This document shows, piece after piece, positions 1 to 8,348 of a DNA stretch of 64,000 bases. Under the pieces are notes generated by a model. It was not told where the DNA came from and did no database searches. It worked only from the letters and a program-made list of their open reading frames with translations. The position numbers and the translations under genes are program-made. The number at the start of each line of letters is the position of its first letter. Position 1 is the first letter of the stretch. The DNA comes from Inhella proteolytica. GTDB taxonomy: Bacteria; Pseudomonadota; Gammaproteobacteria; Burkholderiales; Burkholderiaceae_C. The DNA lies in the NCBI RefSeq assembly GCF_016093275.1, contig NZ_JAEDAK010000007.1:1-64000 (forward strand). The letters are read 5' to 3'.

Positions 1-134
1 CCATCGAGATGGGCGCGGATGCGGTGGACATCGGCAAGACCATCCACCCGCACCCCACGCTGGGCGAGAGCATCGGCATGGCGGCCGAGGTGGCGCACGG
101 CAGTTGCACGGACGTACCGCCGGCGCGGCGCTGA
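1..134 (+). CDS. lpdA: Dihydrolipoyl dehydrogenase, C-terminal fragment (5' end outside window)
   Basis: The reading frame starting at base 3 encodes the last 43 residues of a dihydrolipoamide dehydrogenase (E3 component of 2-oxoacid dehydrogenase complexes), which reoxidises the lipoyl group with FAD and NAD. The stretch [12 protein letters not shown] is the dimer-interface active-site loop, in which the His assists the redox disulfide of the partner subunit. The frame closes with TGA at 132-134 and is followed by a clear terminator. The gene runs off the left edge, so its FAD and redox-Cys regions cannot be checked. Confidence 0.9.
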   Translation, partial: IEMGADAVDIGKTIHPHPTLGESIGMAAEVAHGSCTDVPPARR

Positions 135-156
135 GCTCCTGCTAGCAGCCAGCAAG

Positions 157-187
157 AGCCCGTCCGCAAGGACGGGCTTTTGTTTTT
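157..187 (+). terminator. Rho-independent terminator after lpdA
   Basis: A perfect 9-bp stem (agcccgtcc / ggacgggct) closes a GCAA tetraloop and runs into a T-rich tract (ttttgttttt). It sits 22 bases after the lpdA stop. The minus-strand diguanylate cyclase gene ends at 190, immediately beyond it, so the structure probably serves both strands. Confidence 0.9.
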
Positions 188-189
188 CC

Positions 190-3100
190 TCAGCCGGCCG
201 TCGCGCTCTCTGCCGGCGGGCTGCCCCGTACCACCCGCGCCTCGCACTCCAACTCCCCGCTGAGCGACTGCGCGATGGCAAACGGCGTGCCGCGCCCCTG
301 CACCACGCCGACCCAGCGGTTGCGGCCCTCGCGCTTGGCGGCGTAGAGGGCGGCGTCGGCCACCGCGAGCACGGCGGACCAGGGGGCTTCGCGCGGGGCG
401 CTCGGGTCCAGCGGGTAGCAGGCGAAGCCGATCGAGCAGGTCACGTTCAGCGGCTCGCCGTTGGGGATGACAAAGGGCTCATCGGCCATCACGTGGCAGG
501 CCTGCTCGGCCAGGTCGGCCAGGCTTTCGCGCGAGGTGCCGCGCACCACTACCAGAAATTCCTCACCGCCCCAGCGCACGAGGTAGTCGGAAGTGCTGAA
601 CACCTTCATCAGGCGCGGGCGAATCTGCGCCAGCACGGCGTCGCCGGCGGCGTGGCCGCGTTCGTCGTTGATGCGCTTGAAGTGGTCGATGTCCAGCATC
701 AGGAAGGACAGATCGGCCGCCGCCGGCGGGGTGCGGCCCTGCAGCAGGGCCTGTTCGGCGATGCGGCGCGCCAGGCGCTGGTCGTCGTCCAGGCGCTGCA
801 GTACGAAGCGGCGGTTGTGCAGGCCGGTGAGCGCATCGGTCAGGGCGGATTGCTCCAGCGCCTTGGAGCGCGCCTCCAGCGCGTGGGTGGCGATCGCCAC
901 CTGCTCCTGCAATTCCTTCTGGCGCAGGCGCAGCCGGCGCGTGCGCCACTGCGCCACGCCCCAGCCCAGGCCCAGCAGGCTCAGCACGATGAAGCCACGG
1001 CCCCACCAGGCCTGCCACCAGGCCGGCTTCACCTGCACTTCCACGCGCAGCAGCTTGGGGCTCCATTCACCGTGGCGGTTGCTGCCCTGCACCTCCAGGA
1101 TGTAGCGGCCGGGCGCCAGGCCGCCATAGCTGGCCTGACGCTGGCGCGAACGGGATTCGACCCAGTCCGCATCCACGCCCTGCAGGCGGTGGCGGTAGCG
1201 GTTGCGCGCAGGGTCGCTCAGGTCCATGGCGGCGAACTCCAGGCTGAAGCTGCGCTCCTCAGGGCTGAGCTCCAGGCGGGGCTGCAGGCGCGCCAGCGGC
1301 ACCTCGCGCGAGCCGATGCGCAGGCTGGTGGCCACCACCGGCGGCGCGAAACGCGTGAACTGGAAGGCCAGCGGTTGCACCACCAAGATGCCGCGGCTGC
1401 CGCCGAACAGCATGCGCCCGTCGGCCGCCTGGGTGTAGGCACGGAACCAGGCCGAGCCGATGTCGACCCCGTCGGCCACGCCCAGTTGGCGCGCCTGCTG
1501 CTGCATGGGGTCGTAGATGCCGCGGTGGGTCCACAGCATGCCGCGGGCGTCCTGCAGCAGGTTGGCGCCGAAGGCCTCGCTGCCCATGCCGGGTTGTTCG
1601 CCCAGGTAGCGCAGCGTGGCGGTGCGGCCGTCCCAGGCGCGCAGACGGTGCAGGCCGGCGGTGGTGTCCACCCACAGCTCACCGGAGCGGCCGATCAGCA
1701 GGCCCACCACGTTCTGGCTGGCCAGCCCGGCGCCGGCGGCGTAGTCGATCGGCCCGAGCCCCTTGCCGCCCACCGCGATGGGGAAGAGCCCCGCCTCGGC
1801 GCCCACCCAGAGCTTGCCGTCAGGCGCCTGCACGATGGCATTGACGCCGCCGAGCAGGGGGCGGCCGTCATGGTGCGTCACGCGTTCAAAGCGCCCGCCA
1901 GTGGCGGCGCGACGGAACAGACCGTCCTGCGTGCCAGCCCAGACGTTGCCCTCGCGGTCCACCATCAGGCGGCGCAGCCGGCCGCGGCCAAGCTCGTGCG
2001 CGTGAGCCTGCACCCGGGTGTGGGTGAATTCGAAAACCTTGGATTCCACGCCCACCCAGATGCGGCCGTCGCCTCCCTGCGCCAGCGCAGTGACGCGGCC
2101 GGGCGCCAGGCCCTGCTGGCCGCCGGCGATGCCGCCCACGGTGCGCAGCGCCGCGTCCAGGATGGCAATGCCGCGGTCGTTCGTGCCGGCCCAGAAGCTG
2201 CCATCGCGCAAGGCCAGTAGGCTGCGTACATCGGGTTCGGCCAGGGGGCTGGCGGGCTCCTCGTCGGCGCGGCGCACCCACAGCGCCTGATCGAGGTTGT
2301 TGACGCGTTGCAGCCCGGTGCCGTAGCCGGCCACCCAGAGCAGGCCGGCCGGGTCGTTCAGGATGGCGCGGATGTCGGCACCCGCCAGGCCCCAGGGCTT
2401 GCTGGCGCGTGGGCGCAGGGCGCGCAGCAGGCGGCCGCTGGCCAGCTCGCGCAGCTCGACGCCCGCCGCCCGGCCCACCCAGACCTCCTGCGCTCGTACG
2501 GCGGTGAGCGTCTGCACCGCGCCGAGATTGCCGGGGCGCTCATCCAGCTGGCGGCTGCGGCCCTGCGCCAGATCCACACGCCAAAGTTCCCCCTCCTGGG
2601 TGCCCAGCCACAGGCTGCCGTCTGCCAGGGGGGCGATGGCATGCACCACCTGGCCGGGCAGGCGCAGCTCGGTGCCATCGTGCAGGGTCAGCGGACTCAG
2701 GCGCGTGGCGCCGGGCGCCAGGCGCACCAGGCCGTTCCAGGTGCCGACCCAGACCGTGCCGTCGGTGCCGATGGCCAGCTTCTGCACGCGCGGATCGGGC
2801 AGGCCTTCGGCCGCGCCGTAGCGGCGGAACTGCGTGCTGCCGGGCTCCAGCACCTGCAGGCCGCCGCCGTTGCTGCCCACCCAGATGCGGCCCTGTGCGT
2901 CTTCGGCCAGGGTGCGCACCACGCCCCCCAGGCTGCCGGGGTCCTTGGGGTCATGGCGGAACACCTGCCATTGCTCGGTGCGCGGGTCGTAGCCGCCGAG
3001 CAGACGGCCGTCGGTGCCCACCCAGATGCGGCCGTCGCGTGCGGCCATGAGGGTGCGCACGAAGGTGGTGCCCGTGCCGCTGCGGCCCAGGCCGGCCATG

Positions 3101-3387
3101 GAGACGGGCACGAAGAGGTGGCCGTCAAAGCGCAGCAGGCCCACGCTGGTGCCCACCCAGACCATGCCGCTCGGGTCCAGCGCCATGGCGGAGACCACGC
3201 CGTCCGGGATCGCACCGGCGTCGCTCAGGCTCTCGAAATGGGGTTCGGCCAGGGGCTCCGGCAGGGCGGACGGCAGGCCTGGAGAAGCAGGTGCGGCGGA
3301 TGGCGTGGCGGTGGCCAGGCCCAGGCCGAGAACCAGACACAAACCCCAGGCGAGTCGACGCAACGGATGCTCCTTCAAACCCGCCAT
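190..3387 (-). CDS. Two-propeller (reg_prop) / Y_Y_Y / transmembrane / GGDEF diguanylate cyclase
   Basis: Predicted inner-membrane sensor that makes cyclic di-GMP. The 1065-aa protein starts at ATG 3385-3387, which directly precedes a hydrophobic signal segment (residues ~10-30). Residues ~70-690 contain about 14 short repeats of the type (I/V/L)W(V/A)G(T/S)..GL, as expected for two seven-bladed periplasmic propellers. A Y_Y_Y domain follows (~705-775), then one membrane helix (~795-815), a short coiled linker and a GGDEF domain with DxLTGLxNRR and an intact GGEEF near residue 940. The RxxD product-inhibition site is absent: STSD stands at that position. There is no EAL, histidine kinase or receiver domain. 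The longer upstream frame (to 3828) runs through another gene on the same strand and is not used. The ligand cannot be inferred. Confidence 0.88.
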   Translation of the reverse strand: MAGLKEHPLRRLAWGLCLVLGLGLATATPSAAPASPGLPSALPEPLAEPHFESLSDAGAIPDGVVSAMALDPSGMVWVGTSVGLLRFDGHLFVPVSMAGLGRSGTGTTFVRTLMAARDGRIWVGTDGRLLGGYDPRTEQWQVFRHDPKDPGSLGGVVRTLAEDAQGRIWVGSNGGGLQVLEPGSTQFRRYGAAEGLPDPRVQKLAIGTDGTVWVGTWNGLVRLAPGATRLSPLTLHDGTELRLPGQVVHAIAPLADGSLWLGTQEGELWRVDLAQGRSRQLDERPGNLGAVQTLTAVRAQEVWVGRAAGVELRELASGRLLRALRPRASKPWGLAGADIRAILNDPAGLLWVAGYGTGLQRVNNLDQALWVRRADEEPASPLAEPDVRSLLALRDGSFWAGTNDRGIAILDAALRTVGGIAGGQQGLAPGRVTALAQGGDGRIWVGVESKVFEFTHTRVQAHAHELGRGRLRRLMVDREGNVWAGTQDGLFRRAATGGRFERVTHHDGRPLLGGVNAIVQAPDGKLWVGAEAGLFPIAVGGKGLGPIDYAAGAGLASQNVVGLLIGRSGELWVDTTAGLHRLRAWDGRTATLRYLGEQPGMGSEAFGANLLQDARGMLWTHRGIYDPMQQQARQLGVADGVDIGSAWFRAYTQAADGRMLFGGSRGILVVQPLAFQFTRFAPPVVATSLRIGSREVPLARLQPRLELSPEERSFSLEFAAMDLSDPARNRYRHRLQGVDADWVESRSRQRQASYGGLAPGRYILEVQGSNRHGEWSPKLLRVEVQVKPAWWQAWWGRGFIVLSLLGLGWGVAQWRTRRLRLRQKELQEQVAIATHALEARSKALEQSALTDALTGLHNRRFVLQRLDDDQRLARRIAEQALLQGRTPPAAADLSFLMLDIDHFKRINDERGHAAGDAVLAQIRPRLMKVFSTSDYLVRWGGEEFLVVVRGTSRESLADLAEQACHVMADEPFVIPNGEPLNVTCSIGFACYPLDPSAPREAPWSAVLAVADAALYAAKREGRNRWVGVVQGRGTPFAIAQSLSGELECEARVVRGSPPAESATAG

Positions 3388-3449
3388 TGTCCGTGGCCCG
3401 CCCCGCTGGGCCGCCACTGCCCAGCCCCGGGCTTGCCCGGGGCGCCGCC

Positions 3450-4019
3450 TCAGCGCGCCAGGAAGCTGGCGCAATCCGCCACGCCGAAGCGGTCGACCTG
3501 CAGGCGCAGTTGCTGGCCCAGCGCCAGCCGCTGCCAATCGGCCACCGACAGGCGGCAGGTCCACTCGCGGCCGTCTTCGGCGCGCAGCAGCAGCTCTTGC
3601 TCGGCAAGGCGGCGGCCGGCCCGCTCGCCCTCCGGGCTGCCGGGGTTCTGCAGTTCCAGGGCCGGCCAGAAGGGGGGCACTGGGGCCTCGCCGTCGGCCA
3701 CGGCGAAGCGGCGGCGGCGCCACTCGGGGGCGCGGAAGCGGCAGTACTCCGCCAGGCCCCGCTGGCCGCTTGGGTCTTCGCGCATCTGACGCTCCACCCC
3801 TTGCGCCTCGGCCGGCAGGCGGTCGCACCAGTCGGATTGCATCTCCAGCACGCGCCGCTCGATCTCGACCAGGCGCCGCCAGGGCTTGGCGACGACCGTG
3901 ACGTCGGCCCGGTGCGGGCCGGAAAACACCCAGCCCAGCAGGGGCAGGGCCAGCAGGCCCAGGCCGAAGTAGAGCCAGCGCCAGTGCCGCTGGAAGGTGA
4001 GCGAGGGTTGGGGTTTCAA
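3450..4019 (-). CDS. Hypothetical single-pass membrane-anchored protein
   Basis: A 189-aa protein I do not recognise. A basic N-terminus is followed by one strong membrane helix at about residues 14-33 (WRWLYFGLGLLALPLLGWVF), and the remainder is soluble, rich in Arg and Glu, and presumably periplasmic. Four cysteines are present (about residues 64, 92, 154 and 183), two of them within CRL and CASF near the C-terminus. The gene lies 62 bases upstream of the diguanylate cyclase on the same strand and could be co-transcribed with it, which would suggest a link to that sensor, but this is inference only. Confidence 0.6.
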   Translation of the reverse strand: MKPQPSLTFQRHWRWLYFGLGLLALPLLGWVFSGPHRADVTVVAKPWRRLVEIERRVLEMQSDWCDRLPAEAQGVERQMREDPSGQRGLAEYCRFRAPEWRRRRFAVADGEAPVPPFWPALELQNPGSPEGERAGRRLAEQELLLRAEDGREWTCRLSVADWQRLALGQQLRLQVDRFGVADCASFLAR

Positions 4020-4079
4020 GGCGGCGGCGGTGGCGCTGCGGTCAGCGCGGGTGTCGCGACCAGGGGCGGGCTTCGGGGT

Positions 4080-4460
4080 TCAAGCCGGCATTGTCGGGGC
4101 CGGGCCGGCGGCCGCAGGCGAGGTGTCGCGCAGGGCTTCGATGGCCCGCTCCGGCAGTGCCACGACGGTGTTGGCGTCGCTGACGATGCGCGACACGATG
4201 GCCTCGCGCGGCCCCTGGCGCCAGGCCGGCGTGGCGTAGAAGGCCGCCTGCGACTGCTCCAGATGGGCCAGCGAATTGAAGGCGCGCATCAGAAAGTAGG
4301 CGTCCGGCTCGTGCAGCGAGGGGCCGAAGCGCACCACGTCCATGCCCCAGGCGCGCAGCAGCGGCACGCTGTGCTCGGCCACCAGGCGGTGGAACTCGGC
4401 GCCGCTGCCGGGCTGCAGCTTGTAGCTGCGGATTTCCAGCACGCGGTTCTCGGCGCTCAT
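4080..4460 (-). CDS. NIPSNAP family protein
   Basis: A 126-aa small ferredoxin-like-fold protein of the NIPSNAP family. The N-terminal strand (LEIRSYKLQPG) and the central stretch around GPSLHEPDAYFLMRAF are typical. The chosen ATG (4458-4460) overlaps the stop of the upstream DUF1579-like gene by 4 bases (ATGA), which supports both the start and translational coupling. A longer same-frame reading begins inside that neighbour and is rejected. The biochemical role of bacterial NIPSNAP proteins is poorly defined. The last ~17 residues are an Ala/Pro-rich tail. Confidence 0.8.
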   Translation of the reverse strand: MSAENRVLEIRSYKLQPGSGAEFHRLVAEHSVPLLRAWGMDVVRFGPSLHEPDAYFLMRAFNSLAHLEQSQAAFYATPAWRQGPREAIVSRIVSDANTVVALPERAIEALRDTSPAAAGPAPTMPA

Positions 4461-4966
4461 GCGGCCGGATCCACGCGGCTGAACTCCATCACCCAATTGG
4501 TTTCCCAACTGGCGCCGCCGTCGGCTGAGAAGGCCTGCTCCCAGCGCGGGTGCTCGGGGTCCGCGCTCAGCCACAGGAAGCGCACCACGATCGGGCGACC
4601 GTCCAGCGTGTCCTGCGCCAGAAAGGTGCCGACGCCCTTTTGAAACCGTCCCACCACCGGGACGTCCAGCGCGCCCGGCATGCGGGCGTCCAGCCACCAG
4701 ATCGACCAGGTGCCCGCCTTCGGGTCATAGGCGCGCAAGGTGACGGCGCGGTAGGCGCCATCCGGCAGTTCCAGCAGGTTGTCGTCCACATTGCCGAAGC
4801 CGCCCAGGGTCTTGTGCATCGTGCTGCGGCCTTCGAACGCCTCCCAGTTCGTGCTGCCGACCAGACGCCCCTTCAGGCGCCGGTGCTGCACGCGCCAGTG
4901 GCCGACGAAGAAGTCGAAGTCGGCCGGGGCGTCGGGTAGACGGGGGAGATGGTCGAGGGTGGGCAT
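4457..4966 (-). CDS. DUF1579-like hypothetical protein
   Basis: A 169-aa soluble protein resembling small lipocalin/FABP-like beta-barrels of the DUF1579 kind. The FDFFVGHWRVQHRRLKGRL motif at residues 18-36 and the run of strands ending with SWETNWVMEFSRV are characteristic. No signal peptide is visible. It is the first gene of a two-gene unit with the NIPSNAP gene (4-base overlap). The function is unknown; family assignment rests on the N-terminal FxFxxGxW pattern only. Confidence 0.7.
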   Translation of the reverse strand: MPTLDHLPRLPDAPADFDFFVGHWRVQHRRLKGRLVGSTNWEAFEGRSTMHKTLGGFGNVDDNLLELPDGAYRAVTLRAYDPKAGTWSIWWLDARMPGALDVPVVGRFQKGVGTFLAQDTLDGRPIVVRFLWLSADPEHPRWEQAFSADGGASWETNWVMEFSRVDPAA

Positions 4967-5004
4967 GAGGGCGTCCTTGCAAAGAAAAAGAGGGTGTGGA
5001 GGCT

Positions 5005-5646
5005 TCAGGCGCTGGCGGCGCGCTGGGCCTGCAACTGCTCGTGGCGGCGCATCGCGGCGGCCAGTTCGTGGCGGCCGTAGCGGGCCAGGCCGGCGTAGGT
5101 GTCGGCCAGCACGTCGGCCGGGTCGCCCTGGCCGAGCTTGAACTGGGCCTCAGTGGCGACGATGCGGGCGCGAAAAGGCACGATGTACTGCGCCAGCTGC
5201 GCAAAGCGCGGCCCCATCTCCTGGCTGCACCAGGGGGTGGGGTAGGGCGCCTCGGCGTGGGCGATCAGGGTTTCGAGCGCGGCGGCCGCGGCCTCGGGGC
5301 GGTCGTCCAACTCGATGTCCACCGTGAAGTGCACGGCCTCGTAGTTCCAGGTCGGGGCGTAGCGGCGGTCCCTGAACCAGCTGGTGGCGATATAGCCCTG
5401 CGCGCCGCTGAAGGCCACCAGGCCGCGCGGCTGCTGGCGGATCAGGTCGAGCTGCGGGTTCTTGCGCGAGAAATGGCCCACCAGCACGCCCTCGCCTTGA
5501 GCGTCGCGCTGCAGCACCAGGGGCAGCGGCGTGGCCTGCGGGCTGCCGTCGGCAGCGGCGGTAATCACCAGGGCCAGCGGGTATTCGGCGACCAGGCGGT
5601 CGATCTCGCTGGGCCGGGCGGGCTGGAAGGCGGCGACGGGGTTCAT
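5005..5646 (-). CDS. FMN-binding negative transcriptional regulator, PaiB family
   Basis: A 213-aa flavin-reductase-like split-barrel protein of the PaiB family, represented by a regulator of protease and sporulation genes in Bacillus. The N-terminal A.Q.PARPSEI, the FSRKNPQ stretch, GYIATSW, and the TWNYEAVH motif in the middle are family hallmarks. In proteobacteria these proteins may act as FMN-dependent enzymes rather than DNA-binding regulators. The gene is divergent from a LysR-type regulator, with a 105-bp shared control region containing a long perfect inverted repeat, so it is probably that regulator's target. Confidence 0.88.
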   Translation of the reverse strand: MNPVAAFQPARPSEIDRLVAEYPLALVITAAADGSPQATPLPLVLQRDAQGEGVLVGHFSRKNPQLDLIRQQPRGLVAFSGAQGYIATSWFRDRRYAPTWNYEAVHFTVDIELDDRPEAAAAALETLIAHAEAPYPTPWCSQEMGPRFAQLAQYIVPFRARIVATEAQFKLGQGDPADVLADTYAGLARYGRHELAAAMRRHEQLQAQRAASA

Positions 5647-5675
5647 GGCGGTGCGGTGCTGCAAGGAAGGTCGCC

Positions 5676-5732
5676 AGTGTCGAAATTCCGCAGGCCTCGT
5701 GCACTTGCAAAATTGCAATGAATTTCGACACT
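5676..5732. promoter_or_regulatory. Perfect 12-bp inverted repeat between paiB-like and lysR genes (candidate operator)
   Basis: The arms agtgtcgaaatt (5676-5687) and aatttcgacact (5721-5732) are exact reverse complements separated by 33 bases. The spacer includes the A/T-rich stretch ttgcaaaattgcaa (5706-5719). The structure lies wholly within the 105-bp gap between divergent genes, 20 bases before the LysR-family ATG. The 45-bp centre-to-centre distance, about four helical turns, would put two bound dimers on one face of the DNA. Confidence 0.65.
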
Positions 5733-5751
5733 CGTGCAAGAAAGGCCTGCC

Positions 5752-6672
5752 ATGGACGCCCCGCCGCGAATCCGTTCCGCCACGCCCGATTGGGACGCGC
5801 TGCGCCTGGTGCTGCATGTGGAGCGCGCCGGCGGCCTGGCCGGCGCGGCCGAGAGCCTGGGCCTGAACGCCGCCACGGTGTTCCGGCGCCTGGCGGCGCT
5901 GGAGCAGGAACTGGGGCTGACCCTGTTCGAGCGCCGCCGCAGCGGCTACCAGTGCACGCCGGCCGGGGCCGATCTGGTGGCGGTGGCACGCGGCCTGGAG
6001 CGCGAGGTGGCGCGCCTGACCGACCGCCTGCTGACGCGCGACTCCTGGCCCGGTGGCGTGCTGCGCCTGACCACGGGCGACACCCTGATGCACGCCCTGC
6101 TGCCGCCGCTCTTGGCCCAGTACCAGGCGCTGGAAGGGGTGCAGGTGCATGTCAGCACCGATCCGCGCCGCTTCGACCTGCTCAAGGGCGAGGCCGACGT
6201 GGCCTTGCGCACCGGCGGCCCACCGCCGGAGCAGTTGGTGGGCCGGCGCCTGGCGCGGGTGGACGCCACGGTGTACCGCAGCGTGCGCCTGGGCGGCGTG
6301 CAGGCCGGCCAGTGGGAGGCCTGGCCCTGGGTGGGGGTGGACGAGCACCTGGCCCATCTGGATTCCGCCACCTGGCTGCGCCAGCAGGGCCTGGAGGGGC
6401 GGGTGGCGGTGCGCACCAACAGCCTGATGAACGTCTACAGCCTGGTCTGCGCTGGCGTCGGCCTGGGGGCCTTGCCCTGCTACCTGGGCGACAGCCACCC
6501 CGAGCTGCGCCGCGTGTTCGAGCCGCCGCGCGAGTGGCGCAGCGAGCTCTGGCTGCTGACGCGGCCCGAGCTGCGCAAGGTGCCGCGGGTGCGCAGCCTG
6601 TTCGACCGCCTGTACGAGGGCACGCGCGCCAGCGTGGACCTGCTGGAGGGGCGCCGGCCTCAGTCGGCCTGA
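5752..6672 (+). CDS. LysR-family transcriptional regulator
   Basis: A 306-aa LysR-type regulator. The winged helix-turn-helix occupies about residues 10-70 (GGLAGAAESLGLNAATVFRRL). An effector-binding domain follows from about residue 95, with the expected LTTGDTLMHALLPPLL strand-helix start and VNPxx-like NSLMNVYSLVCAGVGLGALP. The ATG at 5752 was preferred to the in-frame GTG at 5734, because the GTG would place the start inside the inverted repeat. Orientation points to regulation of the divergent PaiB-like flavoprotein gene. Its 3' end overlaps the convergent LysR gene by 13 bases. Confidence 0.88.
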   Translation: MDAPPRIRSATPDWDALRLVLHVERAGGLAGAAESLGLNAATVFRRLAALEQELGLTLFERRRSGYQCTPAGADLVAVARGLEREVARLTDRLLTRDSWPGGVLRLTTGDTLMHALLPPLLAQYQALEGVQVHVSTDPRRFDLLKGEADVALRTGGPPPEQLVGRRLARVDATVYRSVRLGGVQAGQWEAWPWVGVDEHLAHLDSATWLRQQGLEGRVAVRTNSLMNVYSLVCAGVGLGALPCYLGDSHPELRRVFEPPREWRSELWLLTRPELRKVPRVRSLFDRLYEGTRASVDLLEGRRPQSA

Positions 6673-7592
6673 GCGCGCGCCGCGCTGCAACTGGCCAGCG
6701 TCTCGGCCATGGCCTCGATGAAGACGCGCGTGCGCAGCGGCATCAGGCGCCGCTCGGGAAACACGGCCCAGCAGGCCGTGGGGGGCAGGCACCAGTCCGG
6801 CAGTACACGGCGCAGCCGGCCGGCTTCTACGTCGGCGCGAGCGTAGTGGAGGCCCACGGCCGTCACCCCCAGGCCGGCACAGGCCATGCGCATCAAGGCG
6901 TCGGGGGCGTTGATCAGGGTGCGCCGCAGCGGCAGGCCCTGCCAGGTCTCGGCGCCTGGCCCTTCGCCGCGGGTCAGCGTCCAGGGCCAGGGTTCGCCGT
7001 TGCGGCCCAGGATCATCAGCCCCTGCAACTGCAGCAGGCCCTCGGGGCGCTGTGGCTCGCCCTGCTGGGCCAGGTAGTCGGGCGCGGCGTAGAGCCCGTT
7101 CTCGATCAAGGCCAGGCGGCGCGCGCCGAGCTGCGAGTCGGCCGGCAGGCTGCCCATGCGCACCGCCAGGTCATAGCCCTCGGCGATCAGGTCGACGCGG
7201 CGCGGCGACAGGTCGAGCTCCAGCTGCACCTCGGGGTAGGCCTGCACGAAGGCGTTCAGCATGCCGCCCAGGGCCTGGGTGGCGAAATCCCCCGGCATCG
7301 AGACGCGCAGCCGCCCACTGGGCCGCTGCTGGCGGTGCAGGGCCAGGGCCAGGGCTGCGTCCACCTCGCTGCTCAGGGCGCGCGCGTGTTCCAGCACGCC
7401 TTGGCCGAACTCGGTCAGCGTGAGCCGGCGCGTGGTGCGCTGCAGCAGCTTCTCGCCCAGCCGCCGCTCCAGCGCAGTCAGGCGGCGCGAGACGGTGGAC
7501 TTCGGGCACTGCAGGCGCTCCGCCGCGCGGCTCAGGCTGCCGGACTCCACCACGCGGGCAAACACCAGCAGGTCGTCGGCATCGGTGTTCAT
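6660..7592 (-). CDS. LysR-family transcriptional regulator (CrgA/DhcR-like)
   Basis: A 310-aa LysR-type regulator. The N-terminal helix-turn-helix (about residues 8-65) has [22 protein letters not shown] followed by [17 protein letters not shown]. The effector domain has the [12 protein letters not shown]-type stretch common in the CrgA/DhcR branch of proteobacterial LysR proteins that control quinone or aromatic stress genes. It is transcribed divergently from the azoreductase and pirin genes, a common arrangement in which the regulator controls the reductase in response to quinones or diamide. This role is inferred from position. Confidence 0.9.
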   Translation of the reverse strand: MNTDADDLLVFARVVESGSLSRAAERLQCPKSTVSRRLTALERRLGEKLLQRTTRRLTLTEFGQGVLEHARALSSEVDAALALALHRQQRPSGRLRVSMPGDFATQALGGMLNAFVQAYPEVQLELDLSPRRVDLIAEGYDLAVRMGSLPADSQLGARRLALIENGLYAAPDYLAQQGEPQRPEGLLQLQGLMILGRNGEPWPWTLTRGEGPGAETWQGLPLRRTLINAPDALMRMACAGLGVTAVGLHYARADVEAGRLRRVLPDWCLPPTACWAVFPERRLMPLRTRVFIEAMAETLASCSAARAQAD

Positions 7593-7598
7593 GGCTTC

Positions 7599-7620
7599 AT
7601 TGTTCTATTGATGGAACGAT
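7599..7620. promoter_or_regulatory. Imperfect dyad upstream of azoreductase (candidate LysR box)
   Basis: The sequence attgttc-N8-gaacgat forms 7-bp arms with one mismatch, 7 bases from the LysR-family start codon and about 90 bases before the azoreductase ATG. A second GTTCT...GAGTTC element lies at about 7653-7668. Both have the gttct/gaac core expected for tandem LysR-type sites, but binding is not shown. Confidence 0.4.
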
Positions 7621-7711
7621 GTTGTGCAGTTTGCCGGCTTTTTCCGCAGATTGGTTCTCCATAGAGTTCAGTCATGGCCAACAAGGCCTGCCAACCCAAC
7701 GGAGCCCGACC

Positions 7712-8338
7712 ATGAACATCCTGCAAATCAACTCCAGCGCCCGCCCCGTGCAGAACGGCGAGGGCTCCTTCTCGACCCGCCTGGCCGCCGAGCTGGTGCA
7801 GCGCCTGCGGGTCGCCGAGCCCGACAGCACGCTGCAGGTGCGCGACCTGGTGCAACACCCCCACCCGGCGCTGGACGAGGAAGCCCTGCAGGCCCTGTTC
7901 ACCCCGGCCGAGCAACGCAGCCCGGCGCAGGCCGAGCGGGCCGCGCTGGATCAGGCGCTGATCGAGCAGGTGCAGGCAGCCGATGTGCTGGTGCTGGGCG
8001 TGCCGATGATCAATTTCGGCATCCCTGCCCAGCTGAAGCACTGGATCGACGCCATCGCCAAGGCCGGCGTCACCTTCCGCTACACCGCGCAGGGCCCAGT
8101 GGGCCTGCTGCAGGGCAAGAAGGTCTATGTGGTGACGGCACGCGGCGGCATCCACCGCGACCAGCCGGCCGACACCATGGTTCCCTATCTGCGCACGATG
8201 CTGGCCTTCCTGGGCATCACCGATGTGGAATTCATTTACGCCGAAGGCCTGAACATGGGCCCCGAGGCGCAAGCCAACGGCCTGGCCCAGGCCCGTGCGC
8301 AAATCGAACAACTGACCCAACCCGCTTTGACCCAATAA
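7712..8338 (+). CDS. azoR: FMN-dependent NADH-azoreductase / quinone reductase
   Basis: A 208-aa flavodoxin-like enzyme of the AzoR family that uses NADH to reduce quinones and azo bonds in two-electron steps. The FMN-phosphate loop INSSAR at residues 5-10 followed by SFSTRLA, the [21 protein letters not shown] motif at about 102-122, and VTARGGIH near residue 145 are all present. The ATG at 7712 was chosen over an upstream in-frame start because it aligns with the usual MxxLxIxSS beginning. It is 10 bases upstream of the pirin gene and probably in one operon with it. Confidence 0.93.
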   Translation: MNILQINSSARPVQNGEGSFSTRLAAELVQRLRVAEPDSTLQVRDLVQHPHPALDEEALQALFTPAEQRSPAQAERAALDQALIEQVQAADVLVLGVPMINFGIPAQLKHWIDAIAKAGVTFRYTAQGPVGLLQGKKVYVVTARGGIHRDQPADTMVPYLRTMLAFLGITDVEFIYAEGLNMGPEAQANGLAQARAQIEQLTQPALTQ

Positions 8339-8348
8339 GGAGCGCCCC

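Noticed and set aside
19-2220. Long plus-strand frame (733 codons) opposite the diguanylate cyclase gene
   Set aside because: It is a high-GC antisense shadow: composition is Ala/Arg/Gln/His-rich without domain features, and the minus frame encodes clear propeller and GGDEF motifs.
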